Positions 34,498 to 46,252 are shown, counted from the stretch's first letter. The stretch: 64,000 nt of DNA from Athripsodes cinereus (GCA_947579605.1 OX388311.1:23376951-23440950), one strand, 5' to 3'. Translations and numbers: made by a program. The notes: a model not told the origin generated them from the letters alone.

Positions 34498-34782
34498 TGT
34501 CTTTTCATTCAGCTATACCATCACGGCATATCCCACAAGTGGGGCAGCCAGTAGACCAACTGCATGCTAGAAACATGCAAACTGTCCTCTTCGTGCCAAT
34601 ATAAAATCAAGACATTCAGGATGGGTGGCAAACCTCATTGCTGAATTTAAGATGGACAATGTCTTAACTTTTCGAACACCTGCCTTTTACAGGACACTCG
34701 AAAACTTACGGGGAAGAGTGGGAGACCAATTCTTTACCGGGTGCTCCACGGATTAGTGCTCCAAGGATGTCTTTTCATTCAG
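34498..34782 (-). mobile_element. SINE-1 full-length copy with 15-bp TSD
   Basis: The element 34513-34767 is flanked by TGTCTTTTCATTCAG at 34498-34512 and 34768-34782, a perfect TSD. It is one of the least diverged copies. Beyond the usual head CCGGGTGCTCCACGG it carries ~17 extra bases (GATTAGTGCTCCAAGGA) before the TSD, so the true 5' end of the family extends further than most copies show. Confidence 0.92.
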
Positions 34783-36149
34783 TAGTGGGGGTTATTACAA
34801 CTAGATAACTATTATAAACATAAGAAGGTATAATATCAAGTGTTAATATTAATACCTAGCACTGTTGTGATTGCCATGTAGTTATGTATGTTCAACCTAC
34901 ATATTGAATATTACAATACACAAACGTTGTTGTAAACGTAAAAATGTTTATAATGTTATGTAGGTATTGTAGATGGCGATGTCAGTATACTATAACCTAT
35001 TTCTAATAGAAGAACATTTGTATTGTTCTTAAAGTAGAATATGCAGGTGAATATTATTTGATTTAATCAATAATATATTTTTTTATTTATTTTCCTTCAC
35101 ACAGAAAATACCATTAAAGTTCAAAGGGATCGAAACAATTATATAAGGTGTTTGCTTGACTGGAATCAGAGGAATAGTGAAAAAACTTTTGAAATTGGAA
35201 TATTGAAAAATATGTTGTATTATTTCTGCTTCATCCGTTTACCTCTATTTGTCTCATTTATTCAAAATTAATAGGTTGATTTAAATACTCAAAATAAATA
35301 AATCCATCTGTATAGTCATAGATGGGAAGAAAATCGTTGGAATAAAATGAATGCAGCAAGCCCCGAATAGAAACGAGTGGCTAATAATAAGGGAAATATA
35401 TGTCCAAAGATGAACCCAAAATGGTTGAAGAAGAGGAAAAGAAACTACTGACTTGACCATAACATAATGCTATCCAAATAATGAATAATATTTTATACGA
35501 ATACTTACGATGTACCGCTATCGATATGTCGAAGTGACAAATGACATTCATTGCTGTTACATTATGTTAGTTAATTATTAATTATTTACATTATTAATGC
35601 ATCAATAGTATAAGTATAATAATATTACATAGAATTTAATATGACTGTTTGTATTAGTAACGTGATTGATATTACGACGACATAAATATGGAGCAAAGAG
35701 AAAATGATTTCTGTACTTACATATTATATTGTTAATATGAAGATGGTGTGTACAATGACTACATACTGTAGCCATTATACAGATCAATTGAATTACAGGA
35801 AGGAAATGGTGGGTGTTGGTATCTTTGTAAAGGTATTTTAACAAACTGGTTAAAGAATAATACGTAAAATAATGACATTGGATTCAAGGCAAATATGCAA
35901 AAGAAATTGTTGTACAGTACTTCGAAAAAACCTGTATTATATTGTAATAATAATAATATTAATGAGAAGGAATCAATTAATGTGCACTTTTGATCCATGC
36001 AGTAAGTACTGTTTGGATAAATTAATTGATAAAGAATTTTGATTATTTGTAAATAAATACTGATTTAAGTTTATATGTAAACATTGATAAGTAAGTACAT
36101 TTACAGTACACAAATATTTGAATGGAGATACATATAAGAAGGTAATGGA
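34783..36149. other. unassigned A+T-rich DNA
   Basis: Minus-strand frames at 35602-35844, 35759-35998 and 35973-36164 overlap each other and lack motifs. No repeat family seen. Confidence 0.4.
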
Positions 36150-36282
36150 TACAACCTTATTCACCTTTCACAGTAAGCTAAAAGCTTGTGTCGTGAAAGG
36201 GGAGTTTGTCGGCACCTGGGATCGAACCACGGACGCCTTGCTCATGAGGCCGAGACTCTACCTCCAGGCTACCGACGAACTC
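36150..36282 (-). mobile_element. SINE-2 copy, 3'-truncated
   Basis: The minus strand has the full tRNA-like head: GAGTTCGTCGGTAGCCTGG, GGTAGAGTCTCGGCC and B box GGTTCGATCCC. The body ends at AAGGTTG, so the AACCCA hairpin and A tail are missing. The frame 36118-36312 across it is antisense and not a gene. Confidence 0.85.
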
Positions 36283-38394
36283 ATCTATCATTTAGAAACA
36301 TCTTTTATGTAGGTAGGTACCAATAAAAGAAAAAGAACTCAAAATTTAAATCATATAATGACCACTCAAATCTGGTGTTTTTTGAGTTAAAAGTTTAGAA
36401 TAATGCATTTTTTTTAAATTTTATTTTTATTTTATATCAAATTAATATTCTCCTCTTTAAAATCACGCTTGTTAGTTATTTCTTAAACTAAATTTTTGAG
36501 TGTATTTTTATATTTGACTTGTAACAGAATAAATATCAATAAATAAATAACTAAGCGTTGAATAGGTAAATGACGTGGTGTGAATTAATTGATATAGTTA
36601 TAAATTGAATTGCCCTTTATTATTTATTTATTTATAGTTATATCATCTGTACATGGCATTCCTTCTGCATTACAATTATTTTAAGTGTCACTTTATTATC
36701 CTTCTACTCACATTATTTTTCTTATAGTTATGAGAATATGTGCACAAAAATCACACATAAATTCAACTAATTAATTACACTGTGACTAATTACACACGTA
36801 CATTTCTTAGTAGGAGCTAAACAGTTAGTAAGAAATGAAGCAAATGAAAAAAAAATGTGAATGAATCTAAGAATTTGAAAAGGTTGATAGGTATTTATAA
36901 ATAAACCTATCCTGTAAAAAGGAAAATTGAAATGATCTTGCATACACTTGGATATCTCTGGTTCCAATTTATAACACTCATGAATAATGTATGCAAAATT
37001 ATGTTCCATGAAGGTGAAAAGGAGGAAAAATGAGGGCGAGATAATAGTCACGAATCTCCCTCATGAGAGTCTTATTACATAAGATAACCGACCACCCTCA
37101 GTTAAAGATAAGATTTATTTTAAATAATAACCTTCATCACCACTGCATATCGTCCTAATGTTTTGCGATGTATATTGTTTTGTTTACACTGTTATATAAT
37201 ATAATGATGATTTGCAAAATAAATAAATCAAATAAGTAATGCTTTTTACATTGATTCATTACTTTAATGTGTAAGCATCTTTATCTGCCTTGTTTTATCG
37301 ATATAAGTTATCGACATATATCTACCTACTAAAGTATTTTATATTTCCTTTTATATCTACATTATAAAATGTTGGTAAAGGTAATCAGTTTGTGTAGAAG
37401 GTACTCGTATATTATAAATGTAATTATGTATATCAAATAAAGGTGTTATTAAATTGACAATTCTATTTACGTCTCAGGTAGACAAATTATATTTGTATAA
37501 TAAATCAGGTTATAAGTATATTGCTCCTATTTTTTTTTTGCATCTGATAAAAGCTAATACTTGTTCCTAAATTTATCTACACCTATAAATAATCTAGGTG
37601 TTTTTTAGAGTAATATAAGACAAGGTGGGTTGAAGTTTTGTCCCACCGTGAATTAAGATTTGCCAAATAACTCTATAGACGTGTCTTAATATTATACTAC
37701 AACCAAAAAACTTTGGCACAAAATATTATCTTGTTTAAGTTAGAACATTTGGGTGAATAAAGAATACAATTTTTCTGTCAGAGTAATTGTTTTACCTTCT
37801 CAGAACATTGTTAAGAAAAAAAGATACTGAAGTGAAAAGAGAACAAATTAAGATAATAAAATCTATTTTCACTGTTGAAAATAGGTATGCGTATTTAAAA
37901 GTAAATAATAAATAAAACAATGTGTTATATGAAACCACAATTGCTACAGGTTAAAAAATATCATTCAAGAAATAAAAAGATATATATTCTTTAATTATTA
38001 TTGTCGCAATAAATGACGATAATATTGTTATTTATTGTTAAATGAAGCATGTTAAGACTCATGTTAGAGTTATTGTCAATTAATTCTTTTGCAGTCACCA
38101 TTACATCTATGTAAGTCCAATGACAGAGAATCGTAGACAAGAGTACACCAATAATAATATCATTATTATGTCATTCAAAGTGACTTAATATCATGTCGAT
38201 AATACATCATTTGTAGCAGCAAAACAGTGACGTGCTTTTTATATAAACAAAAATCAAAAAATACTTACATCGCTTTACTTTCTGTACATACAAAATACCG
38301 GTGTATATCTTAACACATAAATGACTGCAAAAGTTCTTGGATGCATCTGACATATGAATAAAATGGCATCTTAAACCAATGATTTGAAAAGCCA
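36283..38394. other. 2.1-kb stretch without recognised feature
   Basis: A (TTTA)n tract near 36620 could be a minus-strand LINE tail, but nothing beside it supports that. The 94-codon frame at 36767-37051 (minus) has no motif. Confidence 0.4.
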
Positions 38395-38610
38395 TTTCGA
38401 TCTCGCAGAACAGCCTTTGGAAATAGGGCTTTAGTGTTGTAGGTTCCAGATGCTGGAACAAGCTGCCTCTGGGTCTGTGAGAGGAGGTGAATGGAGAGAG
38501 ATTTAGAAGAGGGCTGAAGACACACCTATTACCTGGGAGTTTCGGGTGATAGACGCGGTATACGGCGCCCTTGAGGACAAGTCACGAGTAAACGGCGCTT
38601 TACAATATAT
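38395..38610 (+). pseudogene. CR1-like LINE C-terminal remnant (LINE-F)
   Basis: Frames read VVGSRCWNKLPLGL, a stop, then FRRGLKTHLLPGSFG. This matches the pattern V.G...WN.LP..LR...F...LKTHLF at the end of CR1/L2-type proteins. The UTR has GGCGCCCTTGAG at 38564 and CGGCGCTTTACAA at 38593, the same pair of boxes as LINE-D. One or more frameshifts. It is a third family, distinct from LINE-D and LINE-E. Confidence 0.65.
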
Positions 38611-39417
38611 ACATACCTATATAAAATTATTCCTCAATTTTTTTCTTTCCCGTCGAAAAATTTTCCGGACCAAACTTACATTAGATAAAATGACGTCTTA
38701 AATATCTATCACCTCATCACAAATCCCTTAGATTCTCCTTACATCGGGTAAAATGAGATATCAACAACTGATATTTGTGACGAAAGCATGGCTTATGTGA
38801 AAAATCTAGTCCAGCCACTGCTGCAAAGTATCTATCAGGTTATTTCCCACAATATTATTAACCTAAAACGGAAGTTGAACGTGATTAACAAATACATATA
38901 AATTTACAAGTATTTTATTGTTTTCTTAGTCAGGATGTGGAAAATTCTTTTAAGTGTAATGATTGCAAAATATTTCCACAGGAAAATAATATACCAAATT
39001 AGTATTTTTTTTCTATGCCTGACATAAAATTCATTAGTAAACTTGTATTGTATATTGTCGAGTGTAGATTAATGAAATTATGTCAACGCGCGGTCCAATG
39101 CGAAACCTGCTTTATGCCTGCAAAAATATTACGTAATTTTCTATGCGTGCTTACATACCCACACAAAACTAGTTTTATTAAATAATATATTATTAATAGG
39201 GTTTGAGATAATTTGCAGAATTGATTATTATAGGCAACTGATTTTCTGAGACATGAAATAAAAATCTTCAAAACACACGCTTTGGATGTTTATAAAAGTC
39301 TAAACGTTATTAATTTAATACCACCTGGTTCAAAACTTTACAATTAATCTTAACTCTTCACTGAGTAGGCCTTCGTTTAAAAAGAAGAAACTTTTGTTTT
39401 ATATAATAAAGACTTTT

Positions 39418-39540
39418 TTTGCATATTAAATTCAGCGATAAGGTTTGTAACCCATCCTGAATGGTATTATTTTTAAAGCGTCTTTTCTGCTGACTACTCC
39501 ATTTGTGGAATGTGCCGTGGTGTTCTAGTAGTAGTAATAT
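39418..39540 (+). mobile_element. SINE-1 copy, internally deleted
   Basis: TTAAATTCAGCGATAAGG, TTGTAACCCATCCTGAATG, then a jump to TCTGCTGACTACTCC, TTGTGGAATGTGCCGTGGTG and (TAG)3. The middle (GCATG block) is lost. Confidence 0.7.
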
Positions 39541-39739
39541 TTTATACATGTCTTACATATTATTAATCTTTGTCGTATTTTAATATCTTACCTTTGAATA
39601 ATTTTACGTCACAATTTCTTATATGATTCTATTTGCGCCTTGCTGTGGGTGCAACAGTCAGTTACCTGTAATAACAAGGTGCACCGAAACGTCTAACTAT
39701 AATACATCGCCAAGGAAAATCTTGCAACGCTTTGGTATT

Positions 39740-39872
39740 AAGGCGTCGTCGTCTATATACAATCATACTGTGGCGGGGGAAATGTAACGGCGCCCTCACT
39801 CTTTTACTCGCGTCGCAACCTTTAGTATCATATTGGCAGTCGAACGGGGAGGTTACGTCGCGCTGCGAGGCC
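39740..39872 (+). promoter_or_regulatory. CpG-rich candidate promoter
   Basis: This is the most CpG-rich stretch of the window (GGCGTCGTCGTC, AACGGCGCCC, CTCGCGTCGC, ACGTCGCGCTGCG). It is not recognisable as any repeat. It runs into a TATA box. In an A+T-rich insect genome such a patch often marks a promoter. No transcript evidence is available here. Confidence 0.4.
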
Positions 39873-39879
39873 TATAAAG
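39873..39879 (+). promoter_or_regulatory. TATA box candidate
   Basis: TATAAAG inside GAGGCCTATAAAGAAAATC, directly downstream of the CpG-rich patch. A start site would be expected near 39900-39905 (CACAACATTG). The initiator match is weak. Confidence 0.4.
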
Positions 39880-39899
39880 AAAATCTCCAAACGTCACAA

Positions 39900-40477
39900 C
39901 ATTGCGTGATAGTTAGAATAAAATTTTCACATTGTTTGAAATAAAAAAAGCAAACACGCGATTCCTTTTCGATTCATAATAAAACATAGTGTGCGAGTGC
40001 AGAAAAAAATTACATCACAATTAAAATACATATAATAAATGTGAATAAATTAATAAGCAGTGTTTGTATACTTAAAATTCATGATAACTTTCGTAATTGT
40101 TAGCGATACTTTTCAGTGAAATTTTTTAGTGATTTTATGAATAAATTATTTCAACGTTTAAAACATACTTAAATATAATAATAAATAACATCAGTGGGTG
40201 TCCGTGGTTTTGTATCTATGTATCTAAGAATAAAGTGGGCATGTTTAAATAATTTGTGACTATAAACATAATATTGCTCATAAAGCTCTTTAGAGGGTGG
40301 GTGTTGTGACATTGAATTTTAAATAAGAACACCATTAATTTGTTGTGCAACCGATGGATTGGATTTTTTAAAATGACAGATGTGCTTTGTTGATTTATGA
40401 GAACACGTAAATAATCAGTTACATTATTGTCAAAGGATTTACCTGACAGTTATTATTATTTGGAAATTTATTTAGAG
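39900..40477 (+). other. candidate noncoding first exon
   Basis: From the presumed start to GAG|GTAAGT at 40478, a consensus-grade splice donor. The stretch has the A-rich, stop-rich look of an insect 5' UTR, with several short upstream frames but no long one. If real, the coding exons lie to the right, possibly beyond the window. Orientation and extent are inference only. Confidence 0.3.
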
Positions 40478-40489
40478 GTAAGTTATTCC

Positions 40490-41720
40490 ATTTCAATTTT
40501 TAAAACATCTAAAACATAACATGGAAAACTAATTTACATACCTACTACTAAGCAACAGGTTTCAGTCATGACTTAATTACAAGATTCTACGTTCTTATGA
40601 AAAATGTGTTTTCCATACTAAAGTCTGCAAAACTACTTTAGAAATTGTTTTATAACTTACTTTTCAAAATCATTATTCACGTTAAATTTTTTTTTCTAAA
40701 GTTGATATTTGTCAACCGACGGTTCTTGGTGGAAATTCATGTTGAATTAATTATAAATAAAACACACATTAACGTTAAGTAATCGAGTCTCAAATCTTTC
40801 ATAATATAAAATACACTTTCGAAATAAAAAAATCTCTTAATCATCAAGCAAGTAAAAAATACTAAAAGATAGTCTAAATTTTTTTATAAACTTGGTGAAC
40901 TCAAACACGCTTAAACTTAACAATAGATTAACCGTGAAGGAAGGGAACGTTAGCAGCGGGAGTCGATCCACGAGACTATCGCTATTTTTTTCAAAAGTTT
41001 GTTACTATTTCATCAGATTTATTTTAATTGATGAATTTTCTCAAATTGATTGATTCTTGAAATTGAATTATCACAGGTGTAATTGATCGTTGAACTTTGA
41101 TATATATACCTAGATAATTAAGTTGTTTTCTGTTTAAATCTGTCAATCAAAATGTTATAAATACAATGGTTTAACGTTCCTCACGATAGTCACTTAAGAT
41201 ATATTTTATTCCATTGTATTCACAGTACGTAAGTAAGTCTCAACTATCTGTTGGATCTCTTATCTCGTTTCTTATATTGAATGAAAGTGAAATTCAGGGT
41301 CATGCCCCACGATTCTCAGTGTGTTTCGATTTCGTTTGCAACGAGCTGTAGCAATATTATTACAACATTAATTTTGATAGCTGTTTCTTTGCTGTTTGTT
41401 TTTTTTCTCAATTCAGAGATAAGTCTCTCATCCTTAATATATTAATTTTGTAGCACCAAGAGGAAGACCGGTAGGTGCGTTTAGTGCTGTGAGTCTGCAA
41501 GACTCTGGAAAGTGCTGTTTTATGATAGAGAAACTTTTTTAAAATAAAAATTAGCCTGTAAAAAAACACTGAGTACTCACCCTCGGGCGATAAAAATACT
41601 GGCCATTATCTGCTCAACCCTACTTGAGGGATATTCTATTATGTTTTTTTTTTATATTATTTTATTTTATTTTATTATAGATAGATATATAAAATAGATA
41701 TTTCTAAAAAAAAGTTAGGT
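40490..41720. other. unassigned DNA, possible intron
   Basis: No coding signal. A tRNA-B-box-like GGATCGACTCC occurs on the minus strand near 40960, with no convincing A box, perhaps from an old SINE. Confidence 0.35.
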
Positions 41721-41721
41721 A

Positions 41722-41994
41722 TTTTCATTGATACTAGTATTACTACACCATCACGGCATATCCCGCAAGTGGGGTAGCCAGCAAACCAGCTGCATCTAAT
41801 AAACATACAAGCCGTCTTCTCTGTGCCAACAAAAAATAAAGATATTCAGGATAGGTGCCATACCTCATCGCTGAATTTAAGATGTAAAATGTCTTTATTT
41901 TTTCGAACACCTGCCTTTTACAGGACACTCGAAAACTTACGGACAAGAGTGAGAGACCAATTCTTTGCCGGGTGGTCCACGGCTTTCCATTGAT
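41722..41994 (-). mobile_element. SINE-1 full-length copy with TSD
   Basis: The element is about 41733-41983. TTTTCATTGAT on the left and TTTCCATTGAT on the right form a TSD with one change. All family blocks are present. The minus-strand frame 41743-42087 lies within it and is not a gene. Confidence 0.85.
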
Positions 41995-42381
41995 TTTTAA
42001 CTTTATTCCCCTATAATAATGATATGGACGGATGCGTTTTAAAGCCGTAATATACCGTGACAATATTTTATCGCCTACATTTAGCAATATTTGTCTTCCA
42101 AATTGTGAAACGGCGATTTATAAAAAAATAATATTTTAGGTCACCGTAATAGTGTCATTTTAATAACTTTACGTAATATAAATTATCAAGCCGTTATGTT
42201 CACGTTATTCTTTTATTCATAAAAATAATTATTTATTGGGACACATTGAAATTTTAAATTCAATACTTAAATATAAGAATGCTGCTTATTTATTGTTATA
42301 AAGAAAATTAACAAAAAAAACTTATATAGGTTTAGTAAAGGTTTTTATATTGCGCATTTTCGTTCTTATTTTACGTTTAAT

Positions 42382-42680
42382 AAGTTACGATGGTTTGGGC
42401 ATGCAGAAAGAATGAATGAGATAGAAAGAAGAATGACCAAGAAGATATATTTGGCTAAGAGGAATGGTGCTGGGAGTCGTGGACGTCCGAGGATCAAATG
42501 GCAAGATTATTTAAATCAAACCCTACAGGACGGTCATGTGTTGAGCACATTGAGCGCAAGAGGAATTGTATGACAGTGACGGAAGCGAAAGATGTGTGCA
42601 AGGATAGAAGGAAAGGGCGCTTGATGCTTCCTGCATACCCCGCGAGATAAGCGGCGTGATGGTATGTGTGTATGTATATT
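42382..42680 (+). mobile_element. LINE-H 3' end
   Basis: It encodes KLRWFGHAERMNEIERRM, TKKIYLAKRNGAG, SRGRPRIKWQDYLNQTL and HVLSTLSARG (42382-42573). After a frameshift it gives CMTVTEAKDVCKDRRKGRL and MLPAYPAR, stopping at 42648-42650. The noncoding end is only ~25 bases: GCGGCGTGATGGTATG and a (TG)/(TATG) tail. The hairpin CCGC-GAGATAA-GCGG spans the stop codon. This terminal sequence matches the SINE-1 3' end. Related fragments lie at 11.7 and 44.7 kb. Confidence 0.8.
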
Positions 42681-42685
42681 ATGCA

Positions 42686-42820
42686 TTTTCGTTTACAATT
42701 CAGTCACGGGATTGGCCAGCCATCCTAAATGTCGTATATTTATTAGCATGGAAAGGACTGGCTATTACGTTCGGTTAGTTAACTGGCTACGCTACTTGTG
42801 GAATATGCCGTAATAGTGTG
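42686..42820 (+). mobile_element. SINE-1 copy, old
   Basis: TTCAGTCACGGGATTGGCC, AGCCATCCTAAATGTCGTA, then CTGGCTACGCTACTTGTGG and AATATGCCGTAATAGTGTGG. It is strongly diverged, 5'-truncated, and only six bases from the LINE-H tail. Confidence 0.55.
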
Positions 42821-43118
42821 GACGGTGCTTTATCATGTATTCGTTAACTAAATGAATTTAAATTAACTTATTTATTTCTTACTTAGAAAAAAACAATGAT
42901 TGTGATTATAAAAAAAACATATTAATATAATCATATCTATTGTTAAGTTATACATTGAAATAAAACTTTTCTTTCATATACCTAATCAATACAATGTATT
43001 TTTACCTTACAATGTAATATATTTCTTTCCTGATAAATTAAAATGATTGGATGGCCTTTAAGAACAGAAAAATATATAAGAATTGCCTTTTTCTTCACTT
43101 TAAACACATGCATTAAAC

Positions 43119-43299
43119 GAGTTCGTCGGTAGCCTGGAGGTAGAGTCATGGCCTCCGGAACAAGGGGTCCGTGGTTCGATCCCAGGTGCCGGCAAATTCC
43201 CCTTTCACAGCACAAGCTTTTAGCTAAGTCTGAAAGGTGTATAAGGTTGTATTTGGGTTTATAACCAAACCCAGATATATCTTATTTAAAAAAAAAAAT
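43119..43299 (+). mobile_element. SINE-2 full-length copy
   Basis: GAGTTCGTCGGTAGCCTGG, GGTAGAGTCATGGCC, the B box GGTTCGATCCC, AGGTGCCGGC, the body TTTCACAGCACAAGCTTTT and 3' hairpin TTGGGTTTATAACCAAACCC, then AGATATATCTTATTT and A11. The B box is perfect. Confidence 0.92.
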
Positions 43300-43340
43300 A
43301 TTAAATTTTATAAAAGATTCCTAAATCAATTTTGTATGGG

Positions 43341-43656
43341 TACGAAAAATAAAATTCTCGTGTCACGGTGTTTGTTATCATGCTCCTCCGAAACTTTGTG
43401 TGCTTATCGGGTAGGTCTTAGAATCAACCAACATCTATTTTTGATACCCCTAAAAGTTAAGGGTGGTCCACCCCGATTTTTTTATTTTATTTTTTGGACA
43501 AAATTTTTAATTTTAATTTTTTTTTATGGTGAGGCATTTTAAAATACATAAAGCCCTAAATTTTTACCCTTCTACCATCAACCCCTATTTTTTTGAAAGC
43601 GATATTAGTATATGGCATAATGTATATGGCATAACAACGTTTGCCGGGTCAGCTAG
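43341..43656 (+). mobile_element. non-autonomous Helitron, 3' end intact
   Basis: The interior has strings known from insect Helitrons: AAAATTCTCGTGTCACGGTG, CGGGTAGGTCTTAGAATC, AAGGGTGGTCCACCCC, TATTTTTTGGACAAAATTT and CATCAACCCCTATTTTT. The 3' end is CTAG at 43653-43656, followed by host T. Eleven bases before the end lies a 7-bp hairpin with one bulge (GGCATAAC-AAC-GTTTGCC), exactly where Helitrons have theirs. There is no helicase, so it is non-autonomous. The 5' end is not precisely seen. Frames at 43237-43738 are chance within it. Confidence 0.8.
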
Positions 43657-43659
43657 TAA

Positions 43660-44645
43660 TTACATATATTTTAATTATGGGATAGTACAAAAAATGTGTC
43701 CTTTTCAATGCAAAATATCAGTTATTCTAATACAGTAATGAAGTATTAAATACTACCTATTAGTTAATAATAATCTGTGTTCTTTCCCAAGTACAACAAA
43801 GTTGATTACTACAATATGAGACAGTCATATTATAATATGTCGTAATTTGCGCCAAGTTCTCACTGTGTATATACATATAATAATCTACTATAGAGTGAGT
43901 GCTTTATGATTATATATATGTGTACTTACCTATGTATGTAGTTGTTATCTCATTGTTATATTATTATTAATATTAGCAAATACATGTATTTTTATTTCAC
44001 ACGATGTTTGCGACAAAAGAACCTATTGCTTACAGTAGGTATACATGTCTGTATTGTATCTAAGATATTATTATCATAATATACATCTACTGCTGCTTAC
44101 TGATGAATTCAACTGCACGTAAATTTTCTTAAATAAAACGACAGCGATAAGCTCATATTATTAACTCTGTAATGATAAAGGTATGATCTCTACTACAAAT
44201 ATATACGGATTTTAAAAATAACTGGATCGCTACATTCATATTTCTTTCAAAAGTTATTATTATTTGTAAGGTTATCCAAGAAAACATTGATTTTTGTTAT
44301 CGATTAGTGATAATTGGATTTATTCAGCTTTGAAATTTTCTATTTTATTTAATAGACTAGAGTTTAGATTGACTTATGTAAAATGAAATTTCAATATTAT
44401 GTTGTATCAACCTATTTTAGGAATGTAATATATGAAGTAATATTTTATTTGGGTTGTGTTACTTGAATGTATTTTTGGAAATTCAACCTTTTTTTATTGG
44501 AAGTATTTTTCGGTATTTTTACATAAATTCTTCAGAATTTTTTTCATAAATTATTCTTCAAACTTTTCCTCCAACTTTCATGCATTTTTTAAATTAATGT
44601 GTTATTTATGTTTTATTCTGCTAAGGCATGAAATTTTATACTAAA
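43660..44645. other. unassigned A+T-rich DNA
   Basis: Nothing recognised. A 62-codon Phe-rich frame at 44456-44644 looks like chance. Confidence 0.4.
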
Positions 44646-44646
44646 A

Positions 44647-44940
44647 CCATAGTGGGGAAGGCAGAGAGAACGGAGCGCCATATAGATCTATCTTTGCAAA
44701 CTTCTATCTTTTCGCCTCATTCATACAATTTCTCATACACGCACATCGTACTCTCTTACTCAACACACTGTTGTCCTTGAGAATTTAAAACACGTGACCA
44801 AGCCACATGGTTCTCAGACGCCTACGTTTTCTCATAACCCTTAGATCAAATAACTATATCGTCTTTACCGATTTTTCATCATCCATTCGTTCCACATGTC
44901 CAAACTTAAGATTTGTTTAATCATCCAAAGATTTTGTGAC
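44647..44940 (-). pseudogene. LINE-H family C-terminal remnant
   Basis: The minus strand reads KFGHVERMDDEKSVKTI, a stop, then in other frames a RTMWLGHV-like string, NSVLSKRVRCACMRNCMNEA and CKDRSIWRSVLSAFP. The order GH.ERM, VLS.R.R, CM.NCM..EAK, VCKDR.-WR matches the 42.4-kb LINE-H. Several shifts and stops mark it as old. Ends with TTCCCCACTATGG. Confidence 0.65.
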
Positions 44941-45429
44941 GTTTGCATTATTTTTTTATAAGTGTATCGAATTTGTTTTCTAATTACACAATAATGACTG
45001 CACAACCGAAACTAAAAACAATAAAAAGTATTATCGGTAATCGAATGCACATAATTAGTGAATAGTTATTATGCAAATACAATAACTATTAAAACATACA
45101 GTACCTACTTGTCTTTTAGTAAAGCTGTAGGTACGGTTAAGTAGTATACTCAAGTGAAGTTATGGTAAAACATAAGTAGATATGAGAAATAATGGTATTA
45201 AGTTTGCGGTTACTGCTATCAGCAGTTATCTTAAGGAGAAAGGTCGTTAAATTATTTTAACAAGCATCAAATCTGCAATTACATGAACACGTTATGGTTT
45301 ATTAATTTGCCTAAGTACTTTAAAGTATTAAATTATGTTTATGTCTATGTATGTCAAACAAACTACATACATATATGTATAAAGGGAAATACAGCGAGTT
45401 TTTTCAATTTTAACCGCTGCTGATTTAAC

Positions 45430-45523
45430 AAGGTGTGTGTCTTTTATTAACTCGATGATTTGTATTTCATCGAGAAATTAATATTGTGGCATTGGATTTA
45501 ATAAAAACACCAAGTTATTTTCG
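45430..45523. repeat. nested inverted repeat
   Basis: Outer arms GGTGTGTGTCTTTTATTAA and TTTAATAAAAACACC, with an inner perfect 8-bp stem CTCGATGA (45451-45458) / TCATCGAG (45467-45474). A stretch similar to its right arm occurs at 40306-40346. Confidence 0.5.
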
Positions 45524-46252
45524 TGATTCTAAAATCATCAATTAACTCTGCGTCAAATTGGATAGTAGGTAATGCTCAACGTTTAATAATGTTTTTATCT
45601 CTAAGTTCTTAAATTAACGGATAAGGTCTATTACTTGTAGGTAGCATGTTTAAGTTCTCCGTCGTAAGAATTGAATTTCACCAATGCTTAGGTATGATCT
45701 TTGTTTTTTAACATAATTTCTTTTCTCTCAATAGTAATTACTTATGGCATTCAAGACTCGATTCGATAATAATAGATACTTAATTTGTTTATTAAAAAAA
45801 ATAAACAAAAACAATCCGTTGTAATTTACAAGCATCGGTTATGTTTTTATCACAGTACGTAAGATGTAATGTCATTTTCTATTTAACAAGACAAGGAAAT
45901 ACTTTAACCACTATATTAAGGTTCGTACAACTATCAAAGAATATTAATTATACCGCAGAAGTGTGCCTCGAGCAATACTTCTCAAACTTTTATGCTCAGA
46001 AAATAAAATGTAGTAGCACTGCGATTTAAAAAAAAAAATATGTTGTCTTTTTCTAAGTTAATCAGCCATTTTAGCTGGACATGAACTTTATCCATCAATC
46101 TCCATGATTGTTTGTCCTGGACGTTCCTAAACACGCTAACAGTAAAAAAATATTTACTTATCTTAAATTAAAGTTTTTTGGCCACATGCCACAATGTCAA
46201 GTTCGCATTAAATAAACATGGAGGCAAATATTACACTATTCACAATTCAGTC

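Noticed and set aside
35290..35460. possible LINE end (GTGGCTAATAATAAGGG..., GAAGAAGAGGAAAAG)
   Set aside because: No frame with a recognisable motif.
40955..40970. B-box-like GGATCGACTCC on the minus strand
   Set aside because: No convincing A box at the right distance and no similarity to SINE-2; not called as an element.
43237..43542. 101-codon frame
   Set aside because: Spans the SINE-2 tail and the Helitron; not a host gene.
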